Of a stretch of DNA of 64,000 nucleotides, positions 25,428-33,294 are shown in pieces. Origin of the DNA: Pirellulaceae bacterium (GTDB lineage Bacteria; Planctomycetota; Planctomycetia; Pirellulales; Pirellulaceae); contig JAHBXT010000006.1 of assembly GCA_019636385.1 (NCBI GenBank), positions 1 to 64,000 on the forward strand. Reading direction: 5' to 3'. The translations under genes were made by a program, and so were the position numbers. The first letter of the stretch is position 1, and every line of letters begins with the position of its first letter. The notes under the pieces were generated by a model that was not told the origin of the DNA, did no database searches, and saw only the letters and a list, made by a program, of their open reading frames with translations.

Positions 25428-27212
25428 TTGGACGACTCAATCGATCCTTCGACAGTTCAGCCGACCTACACGGTGGTGGCACGCCGCTATCGCCCGAAGT
25501 CGTTTGACGAACTGATTGGCCAGGAACACGTATCGCAGGCGCTAGCCACGGCGATCGCCAGCGGCCGCGTCGGCCACGCATATCTATTTACCGGGGCTCG
25601 CGGAGTCGGGAAGACTTCCACGGCACGTATCTTTGCCAAGGCACTGAGTATACCAGCCGGCAGCCCGCCGGAACTGTCCGAAGAGATCTCGGCGGCCATC
25701 GACTCAGGTGACGACATGGATGTCATCGAAATTGATGGGGCTAGCAATCGTCGCATCGAAGAGATTCGCCAATTGCGTGCCAATGTCAGCGTCCGTCCCA
25801 GTCGAGCTAGATTCAAGATATACATTATCGACGAAGTACACATGCTGACCAAAGAGGCATTCAATGCGCTGCTGAAGACGTTGGAAGAACCGCCCGAGCA
25901 CGTCAAGTTTATCTTCTGTACAACCGATCCTGAGAAAATTCCTATTACAATTCTGTCTCGCTGCCAACGCTTTGACTTTGCACCAGTCAAGTTCGAGGCG
26001 ATTCAGCAGCGACTTCTGGAAATTGCAGAGGCAGAGGGCTACCAGATCGAGCCAGCGGCGGTGGCGCTGCTGGCTCGCCGCGCGTCCGGTTCGATGCGCG
26101 ATAGCCAGTCGTTGCTTGAACAGGTGATGAGCTTTAGCAGTGGCACGATCACAGCAGATCAAGTGCACTCGCTGCTTGGTACAGCCGACGAAGGCAGTCT
26201 GCTTGAAATCGTCGATGCTCTGTATCGCCAAGACGCGCTTCAAGCCATCTGCCGCGTCGAGCAAGCGGTTGCTTCGGGAGCTGACGCAGGGCAGGTGGCC
26301 GAGCAATTGCTGAACTACCTGCGCGATTTGATGGCCGTAGGCGTTGGTGGCGGCCCTGAGCTGCTGAAATTTGCCAATCCGATTAGCCATTCGCAGTTAG
26401 TGCAGTTAGCCACAGCTTGGGGGTTGCAAACCGTTCTGACCGCCATTCAGATTTTGGATGAAGCTCTGGTCCGCATGCGCTCCAGCGTATCGGCGATGAC
26501 GCTCTTAGAGGTATCGCTAGTGCAAATCTGTCAGCTTCAGCAATTGACATCGATACCAGCATTGCTTGAGGCTCTGCGGACGCAGGGTAGCCAGAATTCC
26601 CCGCAAAAAAAAAGTTCAGTGATAACCCGGGCTGAGTCCAAAACGCTGCCGGTACAAGCCAAATTGGAGTCCGATGCATCACCAGCAAAAGCAGAGCTCG
26701 ATACGCCGGTACCAACAGAATTGGCAACTACGTCTCAGTCGCCATTGGCGTTGTGGCAACAGGCAACGCGAAACATCGCAGGCATACTAGCGGACTATTG
26801 TAGCGTCGTGGAGGCGGTGGACGCCATCAGCCAGACGGCATGGCGAGTGGTCTTTCCGGCCGGAGCAACGCAGCCGCGTGACTATTGCGAACATCCGAGC
26901 CGCAAAGCAGAATTGTGCCGCGTGGTGCACGAGTGTACGGGCCGGGCTATCTCGCTGAACTTTGAAGTGCAGGCTGGGCCGCCACCCGCTGCGCCGGTTG
27001 TGGCGCCGACCGCGTCGAGCCAGCGCAACAAGCGGCAGCGCGAGGCAGCGGAGCATCCATTGATCAAAGTGATCTGCGAAGTGTTGCAAGCTGACGTCGT
27101 CCGCGTTCACGGCGACTCGCCACCGCCGCCATCAGCCTCGCCACACCTGAACAGCCGACAATCGACGCAAGCCAAACCAGTCGCAACCGCCAGCGCCAGC
27201 CATCAGTCATAG
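25428..27212 (+). CDS. dnaX: DNA polymerase III clamp-loader subunit gamma/tau
   Basis: 594 residues, apparently from a TTG start (MDDSIDPSTV). AAA+ domain: YRPKSFDELIGQEHV, Walker A GARGVGKT at 56-63, IIDEVHML at 134-141, sensor 1 FCTTDPEKIP and SRC arginine finger. The segment between Walker A and Walker B that normally carries four zinc-binding Cys has none (residues 73-94). Downstream of the lid and collar, an A tract from 26605 (nine A by the reading frame) could cause slippage to a -1 frame with TGA after about eight codons, making a roughly 402-residue gamma form. The tail is Pro/Ala-rich. It starts the dnaX-ybaB-recR cluster. Confidence 0.96.
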   Translation: MDDSIDPSTVQPTYTVVARRYRPKSFDELIGQEHVSQALATAIASGRVGHAYLFTGARGVGKTSTARIFAKALSIPAGSPPELSEEISAAIDSGDDMDVIEIDGASNRRIEEIRQLRANVSVRPSRARFKIYIIDEVHMLTKEAFNALLKTLEEPPEHVKFIFCTTDPEKIPITILSRCQRFDFAPVKFEAIQQRLLEIAEAEGYQIEPAAVALLARRASGSMRDSQSLLEQVMSFSSGTITADQVHSLLGTADEGSLLEIVDALYRQDALQAICRVEQAVASGADAGQVAEQLLNYLRDLMAVGVGGGPELLKFANPISHSQLVQLATAWGLQTVLTAIQILDEALVRMRSSVSAMTLLEVSLVQICQLQQLTSIPALLEALRTQGSQNSPQKKSSVITRAESKTLPVQAKLESDASPAKAELDTPVPTELATTSQSPLALWQQATRNIAGILADYCSVVEAVDAISQTAWRVVFPAGATQPRDYCEHPSRKAELCRVVHECTGRAISLNFEVQAGPPPAAPVVAPTASSQRNKRQREAAEHPLIKVICEVLQADVVRVHGDSPPPPSASPHLNSRQSTQAKPVATASASHQS

Positions 27213-27299
27213 GTTGGGACAAGCGGAGCTGATGAAAACCGTATGGAAGAACACGAGAGTACCCCCAGAGCGCCCAGGAGCATTCAAGTGCAATAGGTT

Positions 27300-27355
27300 T
27301 GCACCGCCCGGGCCTACCACTTTCATTTTGTGTACCGTCTGACGACGGTAGCTAC
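27300..27355. repeat. Degenerate dispersed repeat upstream of ybaB
   Basis: The right half is clear, TACCGTCTGACGACGGTAGCTAC, a hairpin ending in GTAGCTAC 18 bases before the ybaB start; the left half is eroded. It lies between dnaX and ybaB, so it is probably transcribed with them. Confidence 0.5.
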
Positions 27356-27373
27356 TACAGCCAAAAGCCAACT

Positions 27374-27718
27374 ATGTTTAATTTTAAAAATCTGAGCGGT
27401 CTGTCGCAACTGATGATGAATGCCGGTTCCATTACCGAGCGTGTTCAGCAGATGCGCCAGAACCTGTCCGAAGAAGTGGCTACCGGCTCAGCGGCCGAGG
27501 GAGCAATTCACATCGAAGTGACCGGAGCGGGGGAAGTCCGTAAGCTGCTGATTCATGCCTCGTTGATTGAACACGGCGCGACCGATCAATTAGAGCAATT
27601 GTTGCCACAAGCCATCAACGAAGCGCTGGCCAAGGTGCGGCAGATGCACATCAGCAAAGTGCGCGAGCTGACCGGCGGGATCGACCTGCCCGGCTTGGAT
27701 GATTTACTGAAAAGTTAA
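27374..27718 (+). CDS. ybaB: YbaB/EbfC family nucleoid-associated protein
   Basis: 114 residues from the ATG at 27374, where the protein gains the family N-terminus MFNFKNLSGLSQLM; the frame is open upstream to 27299 but that stretch is repeat sequence. Family signs are the long helix ITERVQQMRQNLSEE and the core strand IEVTGAGEVRKLLI, ending GGIDLPGLDDLL. YbaB dimers bind DNA and are nearly always encoded between dnaX and recR, as here (23 bases before recR). Confidence 0.93.
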   Translation: MFNFKNLSGLSQLMMNAGSITERVQQMRQNLSEEVATGSAAEGAIHIEVTGAGEVRKLLIHASLIEHGATDQLEQLLPQAINEALAKVRQMHISKVRELTGGIDLPGLDDLLKS

Positions 27719-27741
27719 ACAGCACACATGGTCGCGGGTGG

Positions 27742-28341
27742 ATGAGCGAGAATTCAGCTTCGGTTCAAAACTTGATTGTTCAGTTGGGACGCTTGCCGGG
27801 TGTTGGTCGCAAGTCCGCAGAACGTTTGGCATATCACTTGTTGCGAGTCAGTCGCAGTGAGGCGCTAGCCTTAGCGGATGCTATTCGCCAAGTGCGCGAG
27901 AATACGCGCTACTGTAGCGCTTGTTATAACCTGGCCGAGGGTCCATTGTGCGGCATTTGCAGCAATCCAAGCCGTGATTCGCAGCGACTGTGCATCGTCG
28001 AACAACCTCAGGATTTGATGGCGCTGGAGCAGACCGGTGCTTATCGGGGCCTGTATCATGTGCTACTGGGACGAGTGGCTCCACTGGAAGGAATCGGCCC
28101 AGACCAGCTGACCATTGACGCGTTGGTCGAGCGCGTGCGGCGCGGAAACTTTGCTGAAGTGGTCATGGCCACCAACCCAACTGTCGAAGGGGACGGGACC
28201 GCGCTGTATATTACCAATCAACTCGCCGAATTCCCTGTGTTGATGACGCGATTGGCGCGAGGGATCACTGTCGGCAGCGTGCTAGAGCACACCAATCGCG
28301 AAATTCTAACCGACGCCATTCAAGGGCGGCAGAAACTTTAG
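27742..28341 (+). CDS. recR: Recombination mediator protein RecR
   Basis: 199 residues, full length. N-terminal helix-hairpin-helix (LIVQLGRLPGVGRKSAERLA), a four-Cys zinc finger (CSACYN...GPLCGIC), a Toprim domain (LCIVEQPQDLMALEQTG, then VVMATNPTVEGDGTALYI) and the C-terminal LARGITVGSVLEHTN. RecR with RecF/RecO loads RecA at single-stranded gaps. It retains its zinc ligands, in contrast to DnaX upstream. Last gene of the dnaX cluster. Confidence 0.97.
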   Translation: MSENSASVQNLIVQLGRLPGVGRKSAERLAYHLLRVSRSEALALADAIRQVRENTRYCSACYNLAEGPLCGICSNPSRDSQRLCIVEQPQDLMALEQTGAYRGLYHVLLGRVAPLEGIGPDQLTIDALVERVRRGNFAEVVMATNPTVEGDGTALYITNQLAEFPVLMTRLARGITVGSVLEHTNREILTDAIQGRQKL

Positions 28342-28516
28342 CCTTCTACCCAGTCTGCCAGCGCGGTAATCAACTCGGAATCACTGCACGAATGTCGATT
28401 TGCTGGTAGAATTCTACCAGTCCTCATCGTTGGCGACGATTTCGTTCGATTAGCTGAGCAATTGAAGAGCCTCGCACGTGGTGAACAGTTAAGGGTTGCT
28501 ACAAGGTAGTGTTGTC

Positions 28517-30028
28517 ATGCGCATGTCCTTTGGAATGGAAGCACGCCAACTGCAGACGCAGAAGCTGGCTCCGAAGATGATCCAGTCGATGGAGATTCTT
28601 CAGTTGCCCATGCTGGCGTTGCAGGAGCGGGTCGAGCAGGAGTTGACCGAAAACCCCATGTTGGAGGTTCAGGAGGAGGAGCTTCCGCCAGTCGAAGCCG
28701 AAGACGAGGAGCCCGATCCGAACCGACCGACAGAAGACGAACGTGAATTAGTCGTCCGGGACGATCAGTCTAATGCTGAAGACTTCGAGCGTCTGGCCAA
28801 CATGGACAGCGATATGCCTCAGAACTTCGACGACTTTCGCACTAGCGCCAATCGTCAACAAGAGGCTCAAGATCGCCAGCATGATCTGATGGCAAATGCC
28901 ACCGAACGACCTGAGTCGCTGAACGATTATTTGATGCACCAATTGTCCGAGCTGGATATTGATTCTGACATCGAACAGATTGCTGAACGCATCATCTCAA
29001 CGCTCGATGCCCGCAATGGCGGATACTTTAAGACTAGCCTTCGTGAACTGCTGCCCAAGGAGTATTCGGCCCAAGATTTTGAACGAGCCGAACAAGCCTT
29101 GAAAGTCGTGCAGTCGCTGGAGCCTGCAGGCATTGCGGCTCGCGATCTGCGCGAGTGCTTGTTGAATCAATTGCATGCGGAGATGGATTTCTACGAAGAG
29201 CTGCAGATTCTGATTCGCGACCACTTGGAGGACTTGGCCGAAAACCGGCTGCCGTTGATCGAAAAGAAGACCGGACTGTCCATCCAACGCATTCAACAGG
29301 CCAAGGCCGAATTTCACCATTTGAATCCCAAGCCCGGCGCAGCCTTCTTGGAGACCTACGTCCAGGTGGTCAGTCCCGACGTGGTAGCCGAACAATCCCC
29401 GGAGGGGAATTATGTGGTCCGCCTGGAGGATGACCGCATCCCACAACTGCGAATCAGTGACTATTACCGCAGCCGACTGGAAGACCCCAAGGCGACTCAG
29501 GAAGAAAAGGACTTCATCCGCCGCAAGATAGAATCCGCCTCCTGGTTGATTGAAGCGATCAAGCAACGTCGCAGCACCGTCAGCCGAGTGGCACAAGCGA
29601 TTCTGGATCATCAACGCAAGTTCCTGGATTTAGGCCCCGAGCATCTTGAGCCCTTGAAGATGCAGCAGATCGCTGACGTCGTCGGTGTGCACGTCACCAC
29701 CATCAGCCGTGCGGTTGACGATAAATGGATTCAAACGCCGCGTGGTATCTTTCCGTTGAAGCGGTTTTTTGTCCACGGTACGCGCAGCGAGGATGGTGAC
29801 GATGTAGCCTGGGAAACCGTACGTCTGAAGTTGATCGAACTGATTGAGAAGGAAAGCAAGGAAAACCCGCTCAGCGACGACGACTTAGCCATCGAACTGT
29901 CCAAATTGGGGATGACCATCGCGCGCCGCACGGTTACCAAGTATCGCAAGCGTTTGGGCATCCCCAGCAGTCGTCAGCGCAAGGACTGGTCGATCGTCAA
30001 GCCAGCTCAAGATTCAGAAGATGCCTAG
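28517..30028 (+). CDS. rpoN: RNA polymerase sigma-54 factor
   Basis: 503 residues from the ATG at 28517 (MRMSFGMEARQLQTQKLAP), the usual RpoN start; an upstream TTG at 28496 is less likely. Region I is Gln/Leu-rich (MIQSMEILQLPMLALQERVEQEL), followed by an acidic region II, the core-binding domain, a helix-turn-helix (MQQIADVVGVHVTTISRAV) and the RpoN box ARRTVTKYRKRLGIPSSRQRK near the end, which contacts the -24 element. It needs AAA+ activators, none of which is in this window. A 175-base gap from recR suggests its own promoter. Confidence 0.97.
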   Translation: MRMSFGMEARQLQTQKLAPKMIQSMEILQLPMLALQERVEQELTENPMLEVQEEELPPVEAEDEEPDPNRPTEDERELVVRDDQSNAEDFERLANMDSDMPQNFDDFRTSANRQQEAQDRQHDLMANATERPESLNDYLMHQLSELDIDSDIEQIAERIISTLDARNGGYFKTSLRELLPKEYSAQDFERAEQALKVVQSLEPAGIAARDLRECLLNQLHAEMDFYEELQILIRDHLEDLAENRLPLIEKKTGLSIQRIQQAKAEFHHLNPKPGAAFLETYVQVVSPDVVAEQSPEGNYVVRLEDDRIPQLRISDYYRSRLEDPKATQEEKDFIRRKIESASWLIEAIKQRRSTVSRVAQAILDHQRKFLDLGPEHLEPLKMQQIADVVGVHVTTISRAVDDKWIQTPRGIFPLKRFFVHGTRSEDGDDVAWETVRLKLIELIEKESKENPLSDDDLAIELSKLGMTIARRTVTKYRKRLGIPSSRQRKDWSIVKPAQDSEDA

Positions 30029-30089
30029 TGTACTAACTGCGCCACTAGCTTTTTGTGTCTATCTGGCTGGTGGTAACTGTGGGCTCGCG

Positions 30090-30110
30090 GTAGCTACGTT
30101 CGCCAGAGCG
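30090..30110. repeat. Fragment of the dispersed GTAGCTAC repeat
   Basis: GTAGCTACGTTCGCCAGAGCG matches the left end of the copy at 45732. No right half is recognisable. It lies between the convergent ends of rpoN and the Rieske gene. Confidence 0.5.
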
Positions 30111-30175
30111 TGGTCCTGATGCTATGGCGGCTGTTTCGGCGCTCTGGCACGCCTAGCGCACGAACACCCTACCGG

Positions 30176-30487
30176 TTAATCATCAATCCGTATCCACACC
30201 TCATCACCACGCAACTCAACGGCGAAGCACTCCAGCATCGGCTTTTGAGTCAGCAGATTAACTCCGCTGCGAATATCGTATTGCCATCCGTGCCATGGAC
30301 AGGTAACGCAGTGGCCATCGACGGTTCCCTTGGCGATAGGACCTCCCTGGTGAGCGCAAATTCCGTCGACAGCCAAGGCGCTGTCACCTACGCGGAAGAT
30401 GGCCACCACCCGTCCCTCGACCAGGAATTCCCTGCCCTGTCCCTCGTTGAGTTCCGACAGCATGCATAGCTTGGCAAAATCGCCCAC
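30176..30487 (-). CDS. Rieske [2Fe-2S] ferredoxin
   Basis: 103 residues, one Rieske domain with both cluster-binding boxes: CAHQGGP (Cys-x-His) and CPWHGW (Cys-x2-His). No signal peptide or membrane segment, so a soluble cytoplasmic electron carrier resembling NirD- or BphF-type ferredoxins is expected. The partner oxidoreductase is not in the window. It follows cutA by 32 bases on the same strand and may be co-transcribed. Confidence 0.9.
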   Translation of the reverse strand: MGDFAKLCMLSELNEGQGREFLVEGRVVAIFRVGDSALAVDGICAHQGGPIAKGTVDGHCVTCPWHGWQYDIRSGVNLLTQKPMLECFAVELRGDEVWIRIDD

Positions 30488-30519
30488 AATTCAGTTCTCC
30501 TAGGGACTCGCAGTCGCGT

Positions 30520-30849
30520 CTATGAACAATCATCCGCACGGACTTGTTGAGACAGCCACTGAGCGTACTCCGACGAGGAATCGCACTCGGTCAGGACAAG
30601 TTCCGGTAATTCGTAGGGATGTCCCGATCGCGCCAGTTCCATCAGCGCTTCGCGCAGTGCTGGCGCTGTCTTGCAGGTCAAGCGATGTTCCGATTCACTG
30701 CATACTGTCCCATGCCAACGGTAGATGCTGCGGATTGGACCGTCGATTTGTACGCAAGCGGCCAGTCGTGATTCGACCAACAACTTGGCCAGTTGTTCAG
30801 CCTGCTCGGCCGTGCCGACAGTCGTGGTCAAACACATGATCTTCTGCAT
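30520..30849 (-). CDS. cutA: Divalent-ion tolerance protein CutA
   Basis: 109 residues. CutA signatures: MCLTTTVGTAEQAEQLAKLL, RLAACVQIDGPIRSIYRWHG and GHPYELPELVLTEC. CutA forms very stable trimers of a PII-like fold; a role in copper or other metal tolerance has been proposed but the biochemical function is unsettled. Upstream member of a two-gene unit with the Rieske protein. Confidence 0.93.
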   Translation of the reverse strand: MQKIMCLTTTVGTAEQAEQLAKLLVESRLAACVQIDGPIRSIYRWHGTVCSESEHRLTCKTAPALREALMELARSGHPYELPELVLTECDSSSEYAQWLSQQVRADDCS

Positions 30850-31136
30850 CGCCTCGCGCCTCTTCGCACAGTTCGCCAGCTAGGCCAGCGATAGATTTCA
30901 TTTAACCGTGACATTACTCACGGACCACTCCGCTCGTCAAATTCTAGCGTGAAACTGAACCAACCGCAGGGCGAAATGGTCAGATTAGAACTTCTGGCAA
31001 TCATTATCGATGAGCCAGAAATGTCAGGACTGAATCTTTCGCTGATCGTAGAATCAGCGGATTGCTCCAGCTTGCTTCGGCGGGTTGAGGTCAGGTACAA
31101 CTGCTAAACTTACTCGACTGCAATTGGTGAATTTCG

Positions 31137-31829
31137 ATGTGCGGACGATTGACACTCAAGACCGCGCCCGAATTGTGGGCGCAGATACTGTTGCCGTTTG
31201 GCTGTGAACCGGACCTACCTGGACCGTATCGGCCACGCTACAACATCGCGCCGAGTCAGTGGTTGTGGACCATCGCAACTGTTGGAGATCGACCAGCCAT
31301 CATTCAAATGCGCTGGGGCTTATTGCCGAGCTGGGCGACGGAACTAGAAATTGGCAACCGGATGATCAATGCACGGCGCGAGACTCTGCTGGAGAAACGC
31401 TCGTTTCAAGAGCCGTTGAAGCATCGACGCTGTCTGATTCTGGCCGATGGTTATTATGAGTGGCGGATGATAGCGGCACGCTCCAAGCAGCCCTACTGGA
31501 TTTCTGCCGCCAATGGCTCGCTGCTGCTATTGGCTGGTCTGTGGGAGCGGAATGTGCGAGCCACCGGGCGAGAGCTGATAAGTTGTACGATTATTACTAC
31601 AGCTGCCAATTCAGCCATGTCTTCGGTACACGACCGAATGCCCGTACCGTTGGTTGGGCAAGCTGCCCAGCGTTGGCTGCAAACCGACTGTGAGGCTCAA
31701 GAGGCCTATGGGCTTCTGGGGCCGGTTGATGAGAGCTTTTTTCGAATGCAGCCGGTCTCCAGTTGGGTAAACAACGCGCGAAACGAAGGGCCGGACTGCT
31801 TGGCTGCGCCCGAAGGGGTTGATTCCTAG
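31137..31829 (+). CDS. HMCES/YedK-type abasic-site protein (SRAP domain)
   Basis: 230 residues. The chain begins MCGRLTL, exposing Cys2 after Met removal, which forms a covalent crosslink with abasic sites in single-stranded DNA. Other conserved parts: RYNIAPSQ, MRWGLLPSWA, INARRETL, CLILADGYYEW (with the catalytic Glu neighbourhood) and SVHDRMPVPL carrying the active-site His. It protects ssDNA abasic sites at replication forks. The upstream 287 bases (30850-31136) hold only short hairpins and no recognised gene. Confidence 0.93.
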   Translation: MCGRLTLKTAPELWAQILLPFGCEPDLPGPYRPRYNIAPSQWLWTIATVGDRPAIIQMRWGLLPSWATELEIGNRMINARRETLLEKRSFQEPLKHRRCLILADGYYEWRMIAARSKQPYWISAANGSLLLLAGLWERNVRATGRELISCTIITTAANSAMSSVHDRMPVPLVGQAAQRWLQTDCEAQEAYGLLGPVDESFFRMQPVSSWVNNARNEGPDCLAAPEGVDS

Positions 31830-31885
31830 GCGCACGTATTTTCAGATATTGTTTGCAGAATACTCTGTTCGCAGTGATGCGGCGG

Positions 31886-33220
31886 CTAGACAGGCTGCCA
31901 AGTGTCGCTGTCGAGTTCGGAAAGTGGCTGCTGGGCATCCCCAAATTCGTTAGCGCGAATGCCGAAGCGGTGCAGCAGGCTCAGGTACAATCGACACATC
32001 TGCCGTTCGGGATGTTCCTTGTAGTCCAGAGTCTGGCCGGTGCGAACGGTGCCGCAGCCGCTACCCAGCATGACCATTGGCAACTGCGTTGCATCGTGGT
32101 GGCCATTCAACATGCTGGAACACATCAACAGCAATGAATGATCCAGCAGGTTGCCTTCGCCCTCGCTGATGGACTGCATACGGCCAGCGATGTAGGCCAG
32201 TTGCTCCAAGAAAAATTGATTGACCTTCAACCAGTCGTCCGAGTCGGTGTGTGACAGTAGATGGTGAATCATGTAATCGACACCCAGGTGCGGAAACCGC
32301 AGAGTGCCGTGATCATTGTTCAGCTTGAGGGTACACACCCGCGTGGTATCGGTTTGAAACGCCAGTACCAACAGGTCACTCATCAGCCGCATGTGCTCGA
32401 CTATATCTTGCGGATAGCCGTCGGCTGGCCGGGGCATGTCGGGTTGGGTCAGCGTCGGTCGCCATCCCTGCAATTCGCCGCGCTGGCCGGCTTTTTCGAT
32501 GCGTTGTTCGACTTCTCGTACTGAATTAAAGAACTCGTCCAAGGTCAATTGATCCGTGCGGCTGACCGAGCGCGACAGGTCATGCGCATCAGATAGAATT
32601 GCATCCAGTACACTTTGATCGCCGCGCTGGGCACCATCTTTGAACATGTGATCGAACGCCAAGGCTGGGTAGACTTCCAGCGGTGCCGGAGTGGTTGGAC
32701 TACTCCAAGAAATATGCGAGCTGTACAGCATCGAATAATTCTTGTGTACCGCAGGGTTGGATTTTTCGCAGCCCAAGACAAGACTGGGCAATTTGGTTTG
32801 TTGACCAAGGTGCTGTGCGATCAACTGATCGACGCTTGTACCGCTACGTATGGTACCACCAGCCGACAGCGGAGCGCCGGACAGCAGGTTGCCTGTCTGT
32901 GAGGAGTGGATATTGCCCTTGAGCGCCTCGGCGTTGTACAGCCCGCGAATGAACACCAGTTTCTCGCGGAAATCCTGCAGAGGGCTAAGCACTTGGCCCA
33001 ATTCCATGTCCGCACCCTGGCCTTTGGCCCACCACTGGTGCGAATGAAAGCCGCAACCGCTAAACAAAATAGCCATACGCAGTGGCGGTTGATCGGTTGC
33101 CTGTCCGCTGGCAGCCGTGCTATCAGCGGCCATTGCGGGCAACGATTCCAGCCAGGGAAGCGCCATAGTGACTCCCGCGCCGCGCAGCAGAGTTCTCCGA
33201 GTGATTCGAGGTCGAGTCAT
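31886..33220 (-). CDS. DUF1552 exported protein
   Basis: 444 residues with a twin-arginine signal (RRTLLRGAGVTMALPWLESLP). The body matches the planctomycete DUF1552 family: GCGFHSHQWWAKGQG, LSPLQDFREKLVFIRGLYN, DQLIAQHLGQQTKLPSLVLG and LLMCSSMLNGHHDATQLP. These proteins are coded next to large DUF1587/1592 proteins, as here, where the giant gene lies 74 bases upstream on the same strand. The pair is a planctomycete hallmark of unknown function, thought to act in the periplasm. Confidence 0.9.
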   Translation of the reverse strand: MTRPRITRRTLLRGAGVTMALPWLESLPAMAADSTAASGQATDQPPLRMAILFSGCGFHSHQWWAKGQGADMELGQVLSPLQDFREKLVFIRGLYNAEALKGNIHSSQTGNLLSGAPLSAGGTIRSGTSVDQLIAQHLGQQTKLPSLVLGCEKSNPAVHKNYSMLYSSHISWSSPTTPAPLEVYPALAFDHMFKDGAQRGDQSVLDAILSDAHDLSRSVSRTDQLTLDEFFNSVREVEQRIEKAGQRGELQGWRPTLTQPDMPRPADGYPQDIVEHMRLMSDLLVLAFQTDTTRVCTLKLNNDHGTLRFPHLGVDYMIHHLLSHTDSDDWLKVNQFFLEQLAYIAGRMQSISEGEGNLLDHSLLLMCSSMLNGHHDATQLPMVMLGSGCGTVRTGQTLDYKEHPERQMCRLYLSLLHRFGIRANEFGDAQQPLSELDSDTWQPV

Positions 33221-33294
33221 GTTTGCCTCCCCTGTTTTATTAAAGCCTGCGCCGAGCGACGGTAGCTACTGGTTATTTTCCACTGGTCCCTGGC

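Noticed and set aside
26383..26727. Antisense frames within dnaX
   Set aside because: dnaX coding is unambiguous and the antisense products show no family features.
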